Part shown: positions 25,319 through 34,203 of the stretch, piece by piece | Position numbering within the stretch: position 1 is the stretch's first letter | Layout: every line of letters begins with the position of its first letter | DNA from: Pseudoclavibacter sp. CFCC 11306 | Lineage (GTDB): Bacteria > Actinomycetota > Actinomycetes > Actinomycetales > Microbacteriaceae | Direction of reading: 5' to 3' | Assembly (NCBI RefSeq): GCF_008831235.1 | Contig: NZ_WBKF01000001.1 | Coordinates: 1,422,529 to 1,486,528, forward strand | DNA length: 64,000 nt | Notes under the pieces: model-generated | What the model saw: only the letters and a program-made list of their open reading frames with translations | What the model was told of the DNA's origin: nothing | Databases searched by the model: none | Position numbers and translations under genes: made by a program

Positions 25319-26554
25319 TTGTCAACGCTGGTCGAGGTCTGCCGCATCCCTCATATCGTTCGGCTCATGGGCTCGCAGTGCCTCTCACGGCTGCCGCAGG
25401 GCGCCCTGAGCATTCTGCTTTTGGTCCATTCCGAAATCGTGCTCGGCAGTTACGCGGCCGCCGGTCTCGTCGTGGCGGTATTCTCTGTCGCAGCGGCGGC
25501 CTCCGGCCCGCTTCTGGGCAGAATGCTCTCCGTTTTCGGAATGCGCATAATACTTCTGATCACCGTCGTCGTCGACTCTGCTGCCATAGCCCTATTCGGA
25601 GTCTTACCACCGTCTCCCCCGGCTCTGTTCGCAGTTTCTGTCGTCATCGGCCTCTTCACCCCTCCGATCCTGCCTGCTGTTCGAAGCTTCTACCCACAGC
25701 TCACTCCTCCCGGGATGAGTGCGCAGGTGTTCTCGCTGGATTCAATCACACAGGAGGTCGTCTGGGCCGTCGGCCCGATCATCGCGACAGTGCTGCTTCC
25801 CCTGATCGGCACCTCTGCGGCATTTCTCACACTTGGCCTGACCGGCCTCGTCGGGGGGCTTCTCATCGCCGGTTTCCCCTTGACGAAGACATTCAGACTC
25901 GCCAGTTCCCGACATGGCCTCGGTGGCGTCCTGCTGAAGTGGCCGGTGCTGATCGCCGTTCTGTCGTCGATCCTGTTCAACGCGAGCTACGGTGCGGCTC
26001 AGACCGGAGTGGTCGCGACGTTCGCGGCCACTCCGGCGTTCGCTGGTCTCGTACTCGCCGCCTTCGCCGTCGCCTCGGTCATCGCGGGCACCATCAGCGT
26101 TTCATTCCAGATGCATCGACGCTCGCTTGCGGTGCGGCAGATTCCCACATTCGTCGCGCTGATCGTCGCCACGCTCTCAGGCGACCCTTGGTGGCTCGGC
26201 GCCTGCATGGCCGTTGCCGGTCTCGGTGCGGCCCCGGCGCTGGCCGTCATGCACAACACAATCTCATCGAGCCTGCGCCCAGCGGATGCGGCGGAGGCGG
26301 TCGGCTGGATGGGCAGCGCAATGCTGAGCGGAATCGCAATAGGCAGTGCGGCCGGCGGTTACATGGTCGACCATTTCGGCGCGACCAGCGCGATCTGTCT
26401 TGCAGCGCTCTTCAGCGCGTCTGCCATCGCTCTGGCTTTTGGGGCCCTCCGGGTTCTCCCGGATCTCAGCCTGCACGCTGGTCCTCCGACAGACACCTCA
26501 GCAGTGCCGGTGATCCGTCTTCCACGCCGCCGAGTCACAGGCGGTCCAATGTGA
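25319..26554 (+). CDS. MFS transporter (about 411 aa)
   Basis: Major facilitator with about twelve helices, dominated by Ala/Val/Leu, with the pattern SGPLLGRMLSVFGMRIILL after helix 2. I place the start at TTG 25319, because AGGAGG lies 4 nt upstream; a GTG at 25289 in the same frame has no ribosome site. It is divergent from the DUF1989 gene and converges with the universal stress protein gene with 19 nt between them. Transport substrate unknown; the family includes drug exporters and metabolite uptake systems. Confidence 0.84.
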   Translation: MSTLVEVCRIPHIVRLMGSQCLSRLPQGALSILLLVHSEIVLGSYAAAGLVVAVFSVAAAASGPLLGRMLSVFGMRIILLITVVVDSAAIALFGVLPPSPPALFAVSVVIGLFTPPILPAVRSFYPQLTPPGMSAQVFSLDSITQEVVWAVGPIIATVLLPLIGTSAAFLTLGLTGLVGGLLIAGFPLTKTFRLASSRHGLGGVLLKWPVLIAVLSSILFNASYGAAQTGVVATFAATPAFAGLVLAAFAVASVIAGTISVSFQMHRRSLAVRQIPTFVALIVATLSGDPWWLGACMAVAGLGAAPALAVMHNTISSSLRPADAAEAVGWMGSAMLSGIAIGSAAGGYMVDHFGATSAICLAALFSASAIALAFGALRVLPDLSLHAGPPTDTSAVPVIRLPRRRVTGGPM

Positions 26555-26573
26555 CATCACCGGGGCGGGAAGA

Positions 26574-27437
26574 CTAGCCCTCTGCCGGCATTTGGTCGTC
26601 ACGTGGAACAACGACCATGGGAACGGTGAGCTGTCGGACAAGTTTGGCGGCAGTCGACCCCAGGAAGGTCGTACGCTGACGAGCGATGCGCGCCGAACCG
26701 ATGAGCACGACCTCTTTGTCGTCCCAAAAGACCTGTTCGACAGCCCTGTCAAGCCTGCCCGCCACCTCGACCTGAGTCGTGATCGGCCCGGTGTCGGCAG
26801 CATGACGCGCAGCCGTGGTCTTCAGCACCTTGATGGCTGCGGTGCGGGCCTTCTCCTCTTCTTCGCGTCCGCCGTCAGAGGTGGCCAAGGTGAGCAGGCG
26901 AACGGGAATGTGTTTGCGCGACGCGAGATAGTGGGCGGTCTCGAACATGGTCCGGTTGCCACCGATGTCGCCGATCGCCACTGAGACGCGAGAGAGCGGT
27001 TGACCTTGCGAGATCTCCCGGGCGCTGTCAGGGGCCAGGGCGATCGCCACGTCTGCACTGTGCAGCAGCACATTGCTCACACTGCCCAACGAGAATCGTC
27101 CCAGCAGCGCCCCTGATGCGGTACCAAGCACAATGATCCGCGACCCCAGCTCGTGGGCGGTATCGAGAATTCCACGGGCTTCGGATTCATGGAGCGACAG
27201 GTGCGTATGAACCTCCACTTTGGCCTGCACGAGTTTCTGCGCGCTCTCCAGCCATCGGCGCGGGTCGCTCGAGTCGCTCGAGTGAGCGGTTCCTGCGGCA
27301 AAGGTCGCGGCCTTCGTGCCTGGTCGCACCACAGTGACAATATCGAGGCTGGTGCCGGCGCTCAACGCCAGTCTGATACCGAGTTGCAGAGCGTCTCTGC
27401 CTGCTGAAGAGTTACGGTATGCGACAAGAATGGACAT
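26574..27437 (-). CDS. Universal stress protein, tandem UspA domains
   Basis: A 287-aa cytoplasmic protein with two UspA domains (about 1-135 and 148-285). Each has a beta-strand VAYRNSS/VAIGDIGG start. The first has an ATP-site-type GTASGALLGRFSLGSVSNVLL, and the second ends IGSARIARQRTTFLGSTAAKLV. Tandem Usp proteins in actinobacteria typically bind ATP. It is the last gene of the long minus-strand run, 74 nt after the hydroxyacid dehydrogenase gene, with a TTTCCTCC-derived ribosome site (GGAGGAAACC) before its ATG. Confidence 0.88.
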   Translation of the reverse strand: MSILVAYRNSSAGRDALQLGIRLALSAGTSLDIVTVVRPGTKAATFAAGTAHSSDSSDPRRWLESAQKLVQAKVEVHTHLSLHESEARGILDTAHELGSRIIVLGTASGALLGRFSLGSVSNVLLHSADVAIALAPDSAREISQGQPLSRVSVAIGDIGGNRTMFETAHYLASRKHIPVRLLTLATSDGGREEEEKARTAAIKVLKTTAARHAADTGPITTQVEVAGRLDRAVEQVFWDDKEVVLIGSARIARQRTTFLGSTAAKLVRQLTVPMVVVPRDDQMPAEG

Positions 27438-27511
27438 GGTTTCCTCCTGTTCGGGCGAGTGGCGATCAGACCGATCACCACGTCACTTGTGAAGCCTTTC
27501 ATTGCAGCGTT

Positions 27512-28450
27512 TCAGCCGTGTAACCGTTCGTCGGCGCCGCGTGTCAGGATGTTTCGGAGTTCGTCTCCGACGCGCTCGTAAGTGGCCAGAACGGATATCG
27601 GCGAATACCAAGCCATATGCGGGGTGACCAGCACCTGGGCGTGATGCAGCAGTGGATGGTCGGCTGGCGGCGGCTCAGGGTCCATGACGTCGAGCGCAGC
27701 GGTGCGCAGATGCCCGGAGTCGAGAGCCTGACGCAGTGCTCGTGAGTCAATGATGGCTCCACGCGCGATGTTCACAATCGCAGACCCCGGTCTCATGGCC
27801 GACAGCTCGCGCATGCCGATGAGTCCTTTCGTGGCCGGTGTCAAAGGAACGTGCACAGAGATCACGTCTGCCCAGGCCAGCAGTGAACGCAGGTCTGGGG
27901 CCAGCCTCACTCCCCGCGCAGCCGCATCTACGCTGAGACCGCGCCGATTGTGCGCGCGCACTTCCATCCCCAACGCGATCGCGCCACGTGCCACAGCCTC
28001 AGCCACCGTACCGAACCCGACCAGGCCCAGACGGGTGCCCTGAACCTGGCGGGGATGGGTCAAGGTAACGTCCCACTGTCCGTGAGCGGCCGCAAACTGG
28101 CCGGTGCGCACGTCTCTGACGACGGCGAGGATCAGCGCCAAGGTATGATCCGAGGCGTCTCGGCGCACCAGCTCACGCACTTCGCACACGTCGATGCCCA
28201 AGCTGTGGGCCGCCTGCAGGTCCACGTTGTCCGTGCCTGCCGACGGAATGACGATGTGTCGCAGGCCGTCGATGTGCTGCAGCTGCTCGGCACGCAGAGT
28301 GATGTCCGGCTCGGCGATCACCGCGGTCACCTCAGAGAGACTCTCTGGCTCCGCGCTGCAGAGTACGGTGGCAATGCCACTCAGACGGTACTGAAGAATC
28401 TCTTGCGCACGCTGAAGAGGCAGACGTGTCGCCAGCACAACACGCTTCAT
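27512..28450 (-). CDS. D-isomer-specific 2-hydroxyacid dehydrogenase (first)
   Basis: NAD-dependent oxidoreductase interconverting 2-oxo and D-2-hydroxy acids. The nucleotide loop is LGLVGFGTVAEAVARG (about 145-160). HVPLTPATKGLIG and NIARGAIIDSRALRQAL mark the catalytic domain, with the active-site Arg and Glu-type region following. I use ATG 28450 (GAGGTGAGACG upstream). It belongs to the same transcription unit as the flavin oxidase, 79 nt away. A second, different member lies at 32343-33332. The substrate cannot be fixed; 2-oxo acids made by the neighbouring amino-acid oxidases are natural candidates (inference). Confidence 0.86.
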   Translation of the reverse strand: MKRVVLATRLPLQRAQEILQYRLSGIATVLCSAEPESLSEVTAVIAEPDITLRAEQLQHIDGLRHIVIPSAGTDNVDLQAAHSLGIDVCEVRELVRRDASDHTLALILAVVRDVRTGQFAAAHGQWDVTLTHPRQVQGTRLGLVGFGTVAEAVARGAIALGMEVRAHNRRGLSVDAAARGVRLAPDLRSLLAWADVISVHVPLTPATKGLIGMRELSAMRPGSAIVNIARGAIIDSRALRQALDSGHLRTAALDVMDPEPPPADHPLLHHAQVLVTPHMAWYSPISVLATYERVGDELRNILTRGADERLHG

Positions 28451-28529
28451 CGTCTCACCTCTTCTTTCCGCCCACGACCACGCAGCTCTTCCCTCGTAGA
28501 CCGGACGCCCCGCTTCCACGGGCCGGTGA

Positions 28530-29684
28530 TCACCTCAGATGAGCAGCCAGCGAGTAGTCAGAGGCAAGCAGCGGGGACTCCTCATCGTTGACGAACTGCG
28601 CAGCGATCTCCCCGACGCCCGGAGCCAGCTTGAACCCATGCCCCGAGAACCCGGCGAGTGTGAGCACACGCCCGTCGAGCCCCGCGTCGATGACGGGCAC
28701 CTTGTCAGCCGTGAACGCATCGTGGTGAACGCTCCAGTGCACCGGTTCAGGGTTGAGGTCGGGAAAGAACTCCTGTGCGAGATGGCCGATCTCACTGAGC
28801 TTCTCCGCAGAGATCGTCGTCGGCACCTCATCCACATCTGCAACCGGGTCGTGGAATCTTCTCGGGGTGACCTTGACCGAGTAGCCATCGAGTGAGGGCG
28901 CTCCGAAAAAGTGCACCGGGCCTTCGTCGCGGATGAAAGCGGGGAAACGATCGGGAGTGAACAGCTCGAGGTGGTGCGGCATGAACCAGGTCAACGGGAG
29001 CGGCTGCACGGTAAGAACTGCGGCCAGGTCCGGGTTCAGCCTCCGCGCCCACGATCCCTGGGCGATGACGGCGCGTTTCGCGCGAATCACTCGCCGCTCG
29101 GTAGTGACGACAACACCGCTGCCATCGGCTTCGACGTTGAGAACCGTTTCATGGTCCAGCACTGTCGCACCATTGGCCGCGGCGCTCTCGATTGCGCTGA
29201 ACACGCTGAGTTCGGGCCGCATGCCGCCCCCGTAGAGGTCGAGCACCCCCATGGCGTCGTCTCCGACGGAATGCTGAGGATAGGAGCTGCGCAGCTCCTT
29301 TGCGTCGAACACCTGGTGCGGTAGCTCATACTCGCGGATGCTCGCCAAGACGTTCTCGACCGCCGGTTCTCCTGCATGCCCGATGGTCAGCGTGCCCACC
29401 TCGAGCAGCAGCTGTCGGCCGCTGTCGGCTTCGAGCTCGTGCCAGATGTCTCGGGCGCTTAGAAGGAGAGGAACATAGCGGGTGCCCTCATGATAGGCCG
29501 TGCGAAAGACGCGTGACTCACCCGTGAACGAACCGTGACTGTGAACCAGACCATACTGCTCGACTCCCACGACGCGCAGATTGCGCCTTCTGGCGATTCG
29601 CCAGAGTGCCATCGACCCCATCGTGCCCAACCCGACGACGACGACGTCGGCATCGATGTCACTGGCTTCGCTCTGTTCAGTCAT
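28530..29684 (-). CDS. FAD-dependent oxidase of the sarcosine / N-methyltryptophan oxidase family
   Basis: A 384-aa DAO-fold flavoenzyme with the dinucleotide loop VVVGLGTMGSMALWRIA at residues ~15-31, GVEQYGLVHSHGSFTGESRVFRTAYHEG typical of monomeric sarcosine oxidase and N-methyltryptophan oxidase, and the C-terminal AGFSGHGFKLAPGVGE. The covalent flavin Cys usually found before the PDEHFIID-like segment is not visible; that stretch reads VHHDAFTADKVPVID. FAD may therefore be non-covalent or linked differently. The enzyme would oxidise an N-methyl or secondary amino acid to an imine plus H2O2. It sits between an ornithine-cyclodeaminase homolog and a hydroxyacid dehydrogenase in one minus-strand run. 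Confidence 0.84.
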   Translation of the reverse strand: MTEQSEASDIDADVVVVGLGTMGSMALWRIARRRNLRVVGVEQYGLVHSHGSFTGESRVFRTAYHEGTRYVPLLLSARDIWHELEADSGRQLLLEVGTLTIGHAGEPAVENVLASIREYELPHQVFDAKELRSSYPQHSVGDDAMGVLDLYGGGMRPELSVFSAIESAAANGATVLDHETVLNVEADGSGVVVTTERRVIRAKRAVIAQGSWARRLNPDLAAVLTVQPLPLTWFMPHHLELFTPDRFPAFIRDEGPVHFFGAPSLDGYSVKVTPRRFHDPVADVDEVPTTISAEKLSEIGHLAQEFFPDLNPEPVHWSVHHDAFTADKVPVIDAGLDGRVLTLAGFSGHGFKLAPGVGEIAAQFVNDEESPLLASDYSLAAHLR

Positions 29685-29723
29685 CTGCTCTCTCCTTCGA
29701 CTTTCTTCCGAGGCTGTCTCGGC

Positions 29724-30863
29724 TCAGCTCAACGCCGGCTGGTCCCAGAACGGCAGCCGCACACCGACTCCCTGTTCGACGGCAGTCCTGTACAGCTCGA
29801 CGCCCCAAGCCATGTCTTCCACCGGCATACCGCCGATGCTGAGCACGATGATCTCGTCGTCCGAGGTGCGTCCCGGACGATCTCCGCGAACCACCTGCCC
29901 CAAACTGGTCACCGCTGCTTCCGGAATCGCCTCTTCATTGATGAGATCGATGAAGTGAGTGCCGATGATGCCGATGAACTCATGGAGTTTCGGGACGTCA
30001 TACTCACTCGCCCAGGATTTGTAGAGCCCCATGTGATCGACGAACTTGTGCGCTCGTTCGATGAGGAAGTCCTCGTCGAGCCGCAGGTTCGCAGGCACAG
30101 TCAGCAGAGCACCGGGTTTGATCCACTCCTCGGCGATATACGGATAATTCTCAGAGCCCCGCGCACCGGTTGTCGCCGAGCTGATGATGTCCGCACCGCG
30201 CACGGCTTCTTCGATCGTGTCGCAGATCTCGATCGTGACGATGGAGGGGAACTGCTCCCGCACATACTGCTCGAACCGCTCTGATGTGACCCGTCGCCGC
30301 CCATGGATGCGCAGAGTGTCGATTCCTGGTCGTGCGGAGACGAACGCCTCTACCGCCGTGCGGTTCATGACGCCGGGGCCGATCACCGCGAGCACGTGTG
30401 CATCCTCCCGTGCCAGCAGCTTCGCGCCCAGCCCCGGGATGGCACCCGTTCGATAGGCGCTCACCAGGTTTCCTGCCATGACAGCGATGGGAGCGCCGGT
30501 ATCTTTGTCGTTCAGTACGACGAGATGAATCGAACGGGGCAGGCCCTTCTCACGATTCTCCGTGTTTGACCCATACCACTTCACTCCAGCGACATCGAAA
30601 CGGCCGCCGATGTAGGCAGGCATGGCCATGAAACGTCGATCCGCCGCATTATGCGGCATGGCGGGAAAGAGTGGATGATCAGGGAAGGTGATCATCATGC
30701 CGTGGGAATTGTGATCCGAGCCGCCCATGCGGTAGTCACCGTCATGAAGCAGCCCCATGACCTCCTCCATCGTGTCGATGCATCTGGACATGTCTCGAAC
30801 CCCCGCTGTGATCATGTCCGGCTCGCTGAGGTACAAAAGGTCAAGCTTGGTCGATTCACTCAC
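29724..30863 (-). CDS. Ornithine cyclodeaminase / mu-crystallin family protein (tyramine oxidase subunit B type)
   Basis: A 379-aa Rossmann-fold protein of the OCD/mu-crystallin family. Marks are KWYGSNTENREKGLPRS, GAIPGLGAKLLAREDAHVLAVIGPGVMNRTAVEAF (nucleotide site) and ADIISSATTGARG. The long form with DHNSHGMMITFP resembles proteins annotated as tyramine oxidase subunit B in actinobacteria. Family members either deaminate ornithine to proline or reduce cyclic imines such as pyrroline-2-carboxylate. Start: GTG 30863 with GGAG at good spacing. Its neighbours are an imine-forming oxidase (28530) and SSADH (30946), so a cyclic imine or amine role is plausible (inference). Confidence 0.8.
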   Translation of the reverse strand: MSESTKLDLLYLSEPDMITAGVRDMSRCIDTMEEVMGLLHDGDYRMGGSDHNSHGMMITFPDHPLFPAMPHNAADRRFMAMPAYIGGRFDVAGVKWYGSNTENREKGLPRSIHLVVLNDKDTGAPIAVMAGNLVSAYRTGAIPGLGAKLLAREDAHVLAVIGPGVMNRTAVEAFVSARPGIDTLRIHGRRRVTSERFEQYVREQFPSIVTIEICDTIEEAVRGADIISSATTGARGSENYPYIAEEWIKPGALLTVPANLRLDEDFLIERAHKFVDHMGLYKSWASEYDVPKLHEFIGIIGTHFIDLINEEAIPEAAVTSLGQVVRGDRPGRTSDDEIIVLSIGGMPVEDMAWGVELYRTAVEQGVGVRLPFWDQPALS

Positions 30864-30945
30864 TTCGTTCACTCCACTCTTGTTCGATCTTGCTGGTCTG
30901 GCTCCCTGTGCACGGTCAAGGCCCTCCAAAACACAGTCTGAGAGC

Positions 30946-32331
30946 CTATGCGTCGATATCGCCGAGACCGATCACTTTCTGATTGACGAACTCCAGAAGT
31001 CCGAGGTCGATGAGTTCCCGCCCGTAGCCTGATCGTTTGGTTCCCCCGAACGGCACGTCGGGGCCTCCCAAAGACGGACGATTGACGGCGACCATTCCGG
31101 TGTCGAGCCTGCGAGCGACATGAAGTCCCCGCTGCTCGTCTGCGGTGAAGACTGATCCTCCCAGTCCATACGGCGAATCATTCGCCAGTTTGACCGCGGC
31201 GTCCTCGTCCGCCACGCGGTAGAGCTGCGTGACCGGCCCGAAGAACTCCTCGTGATACGCCGGGTTGTCCGGGCTGATGTCGCTGAGCACCACCGGTGGA
31301 AAGAACCAGCCGTGCTCCGGAACTGGCAGATCGACGTACTGTGCGGTCGCGCCGGCGGCCACTGCGCGCTCCACCTGCGCCTGAAGATCCGTACGAGCTC
31401 CTTCTGTGCTCAGCGGAGCGAGAGTGGTGTCGGGATCGAAGGGATCACCGGTGCGAAGCTTCCCCACCTCGGCGAGATAGGCTGCGACGAAGCGGTCGTA
31501 GACCGCGTCCACGACGATCATGCGCTTCGATGAAACGCAGACCTGGCCCGCGTTGCGATGCCGGCCGTAGGCAGCCCAGCGAGCCGCCTTCTCGACTTCA
31601 GCGTCCTCCAGGACGATCAGTGCGTCAGCGCCGCCCAGCTCCATGGTGCTCTTCTTGAGCGCCTGAGCCGCCTGCCCGGCGATGACGGCACCTGCGGCCT
31701 CACTGCCGGTCAGTGCAACGCCGCGCACTCGTGGATCTGCGATGATTCTGGCGCTCTGATCATGCGTGGCGAACAGGTTGGTGAAGAGTCCTCGGGGCGC
31801 ACCGGCGTCGTCCATCACGGTCTGCCAGGCCTGGGCTGCACCCGGCACGTTCGAGGCGTGCTTGAGAATCACCGTGTTCCCTGCTGCCAGCTGAGGCGCA
31901 AGCACACGGGCGATCTGGTAGTACGGAAAGTTCCAGGGCTCGACGATGAAGATGATTCCGAGAGGAGACGGCACGATCTGATAGGTGCCTCCCTTATAGT
32001 TCGCGGCGAGCTCAGTGCGCGGCTGCAGGAACTTCTCGGCATGGTCCGCATACCACGTGAGGATGCGCACGCAGGTTCCCACCTCGGCTCGGGCCTCGCC
32101 TATGGTCTTGCCCATGTCACGCGTGAGGACCGCTGCCAGCTCTTCGGTCCTCTCTGTGAGCAGGCGCCCCACGGCTCGAAGCAGCTCTGCGCGCTGCGCA
32201 TGATCGGTGTGGCTCCAGTCGAGGAACGCGCTGTGCGCAGTGGCCAATGCCTGTTCCACCTGAGCGTCAGTGGCGTCCGGGTACTCGTGTTCGATTGCTT
32301 CGGTATACGGATTGCGAGAGATGTAGCTCAT
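30946..32331 (-). CDS. NAD(P)-dependent succinate-semialdehyde dehydrogenase
   Basis: A 461-aa aldehyde dehydrogenase. The catalytic Cys265 is in NAGQVCVSSKR and the general base Glu231 in MELGGADALIV. The N-terminus (ISRNPYTEAIEHEYPDAT) and the short overall length match the GabD2/SSADH group, as does the KRSGYGRELIDLGLLEFVNQKVI end. It oxidises succinate semialdehyde (or glutarate/malonate semialdehyde) to the acid. The ATG at 32331 has GAAGGACTC before it. The gene is 11 nt downstream of the hydroxyacid dehydrogenase gene and clearly in the same operon. Confidence 0.88.
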   Translation of the reverse strand: MSYISRNPYTEAIEHEYPDATDAQVEQALATAHSAFLDWSHTDHAQRAELLRAVGRLLTERTEELAAVLTRDMGKTIGEARAEVGTCVRILTWYADHAEKFLQPRTELAANYKGGTYQIVPSPLGIIFIVEPWNFPYYQIARVLAPQLAAGNTVILKHASNVPGAAQAWQTVMDDAGAPRGLFTNLFATHDQSARIIADPRVRGVALTGSEAAGAVIAGQAAQALKKSTMELGGADALIVLEDAEVEKAARWAAYGRHRNAGQVCVSSKRMIVVDAVYDRFVAAYLAEVGKLRTGDPFDPDTTLAPLSTEGARTDLQAQVERAVAAGATAQYVDLPVPEHGWFFPPVVLSDISPDNPAYHEEFFGPVTQLYRVADEDAAVKLANDSPYGLGGSVFTADEQRGLHVARRLDTGMVAVNRPSLGGPDVPFGGTKRSGYGRELIDLGLLEFVNQKVIGLGDIDA

Positions 32332-32342
32332 GAGTCCTTCGT

Positions 32343-33332
32343 TCAGATCTGGAGGTCGCGATTGACCAAGTGCCGAGGCGCTACCCCGTGGACGAGTCGG
32401 TCGATCTGACACTGTAGCGACTGTCGCCTGGCTTGGAGAAACGATTCCTCCGAGAGGAACGCAGCGTGTGGTGTGATGACGACGTTCTCGAAGCGACGAA
32501 GCTCAGTCTGCTCGGTGTCCTCGTCTTCGATGACGTCGATTCCCGCCCCTGCGAGGCCTCCGGCTTCCAGTGCGGAGACGAGAGCCTTTTCATCGACCAC
32601 GGCACCACGTGCGGTGTTGATCAGAAACGCCGTGGGCTTCATCATCCCCAGTTCCTCGGTTCCGATCAGTCCTCGGGTCTCGGGCAGCAGAGGCGTGTGC
32701 AACGAGACGTAGTCGCTCTCGCGCAGAAGCTCTTCGAGCGACTCTGCCTTGCGCACACCGAACTCAGCAAGCATCTCTGCGGACTTAGTCGGAGCGAAGA
32801 CCACCACGTCGAGTTCCAGAGCTTTCAGCATCGGGACCATTCGCTGGGGGATGCCACCAAAGAAGACAAGCCCGACGGTCTTGCCGGCGAGTCGGTGCGG
32901 CATCGGAGCGTCCATCGGATCCCACTTGCCCGCCCGCACACTGCGGTCGAGACGAGAGATGTTCCGGGACAGGTCGATAATCAGCCCCACAGTGTGCACG
33001 GCCACCTCATCGACGCAGAACCCCGGGGTGTTGCTCACGGCGACGCCGAGTTCGCTCGCCGTCGCCGAGTCGATGTTGTTCGAGCCGATCGCCTGCACAG
33101 AGGCGATCTTCAGATTCGGCATCTGCCTCATCACGTCACCCGTGAGTTCGAAGTACTCCACGATCACGCCGTCGGCGTCCTGCGCAGCCTCAAGAAACGT
33201 CTCGGGCCTGTTGTCCTCAGTCTTCACCTCGATCAGATCGATCTGATCGGCGATACCCCACTCAGCGAGCAGTTGGCGCTCGTAGGCGAGGTCATCCGGG
33301 ATGTTGAAGTAGACCACTTTGGGGATTGTCAT
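32343..33332 (-). CDS. D-isomer-specific 2-hydroxyacid dehydrogenase (second)
   Basis: A 329-aa NAD-dependent dehydrogenase. The dinucleotide loop is altered to LVFFGGIPQRMVPMLKAL, where the usual GxGxxG reads GGIPQR; this is unusual. HTPLLPETRGLIG and NTARGAVVDEKALVSAL are normal, and VVITPHAAFLSEES supplies the catalytic His. Start ATG 33332 follows GAGGAGCACGAAC. It is embedded between the racemase-family gene and SSADH. The paralog at 27512-28450 shares the fold but little sequence, so the two probably act on different oxo acids. Confidence 0.85.
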   Translation of the reverse strand: MTIPKVVYFNIPDDLAYERQLLAEWGIADQIDLIEVKTEDNRPETFLEAAQDADGVIVEYFELTGDVMRQMPNLKIASVQAIGSNNIDSATASELGVAVSNTPGFCVDEVAVHTVGLIIDLSRNISRLDRSVRAGKWDPMDAPMPHRLAGKTVGLVFFGGIPQRMVPMLKALELDVVVFAPTKSAEMLAEFGVRKAESLEELLRESDYVSLHTPLLPETRGLIGTEELGMMKPTAFLINTARGAVVDEKALVSALEAGGLAGAGIDVIEDEDTEQTELRRFENVVITPHAAFLSEESFLQARRQSLQCQIDRLVHGVAPRHLVNRDLQI

Positions 33333-33411
33333 GTTCGTGCTCCTCTCATGCGTGTCTCTCTCACGCATCCGTCGTGCAGTGCTCGTGGGGGCTCACCGTG
33401 GTCGTCGCATC

Positions 33412-34203
33412 TCAATGGAAACCTCGATACGGTGTCTGGCACACGCTCGATTCGAGCCATCTGATCAGCGTGATGAAGTCGAAGACGGGCAACCCCGTGG
33501 CGCTCTGAACGGCGGATGCGTACGGAGGCATGTCGCTGCACTCCAGCAGAATCGCGCCGATCGGCGCTGATGACTCCGCCACAAGCGCCGTAGCCGCCGC
33601 CACCAGTTCACGACGGACCTCGCCGTTGTCGAACTCCCCTCGGCCCTCAATGATGGCTGAGAACTCGGGGGCTTCCTGCAGCCCGCGAATTACCAGACGC
33701 TCGGGGTGCGCAATCCCGCATCCTTCTAAGAGCTTCGATGTGATATCCGGAGACGAAGCGGTGAGCACACCGATCGACTCGTCTGAGCGCACCACTTGCT
33801 CGATCCATGGAATCTGCACGAGGCTGGACAGCGCAACTGGAATATCGAGCGCGTCACGCACCTCACGCTGGAAGTTGCCGAAGAATCCGCACCCTGAGCT
33901 GATGGCACGCACACCCTCGCGCTGCAGACCAAGGCAGGTGTCTATCACCCGCTCGGCAATGCTGTCATCGGCGGCGAAGAGCTCTGTGACCTGCAGCTCG
34001 GGAACGGCAGCGAGGCGCACCGGAAAATCATAGGTCCACCCGTTGCACACGTTTCCAGGCATGTATGGATAACGCACACCGTCGATGAACACGATGCCGA
34101 TGGGGAACCCGCCCATGTTCTGGTTCTGTCCGACACGCAGTCGCAGACCGTCCGTTTCAGGACCGAGTTCGCCGTAGACCCGATTCGGCCAATGCAGGGT
34201 CAT
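33412..34203 (-). CDS. Aspartate/glutamate racemase superfamily protein
   Basis: A 263-aa member of the Asp/Glu/hydantoin racemase superfamily. It has the two-cysteine arrangement: Cys105 in AISSGCGFFGNF and Cys222 in LLECSDMPPY. These would form the thiol acid/base pair for cofactor-independent racemisation or isomerisation. Candidate activities in the family are amino-acid or hydantoin racemisation and maleate isomerisation. EutA-like proteins of ectoine catabolism are also in this superfamily. Its start overlaps the RidA stop by 4 nt. Confidence 0.8.
   Translation of the reverse strand: MTLHWPNRVYGELGPETDGLRLRVGQNQNMGGFPIGIVFIDGVRYPYMPGNVCNGWTYDFPVRLAAVPELQVTELFAADDSIAERVIDTCLGLQREGVRAISSGCGFFGNFQREVRDALDIPVALSSLVQIPWIEQVVRSDESIGVLTASSPDITSKLLEGCGIAHPERLVIRGLQEAPEFSAIIEGRGEFDNGEVRRELVAAATALVAESSAPIGAILLECSDMPPYASAVQSATGLPVFDFITLIRWLESSVCQTPYRGFH

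Noticed and set aside
25033-26577. Long plus-strand open frame (514 codons) overlapping the second MFS gene
   Set aside because: Its translation is Arg/Pro/Ser/His-rich without helices or motifs, whereas the overlapping frame gives a clean 12-helix MFS protein with a ribosome site. It is a high-GC shadow.
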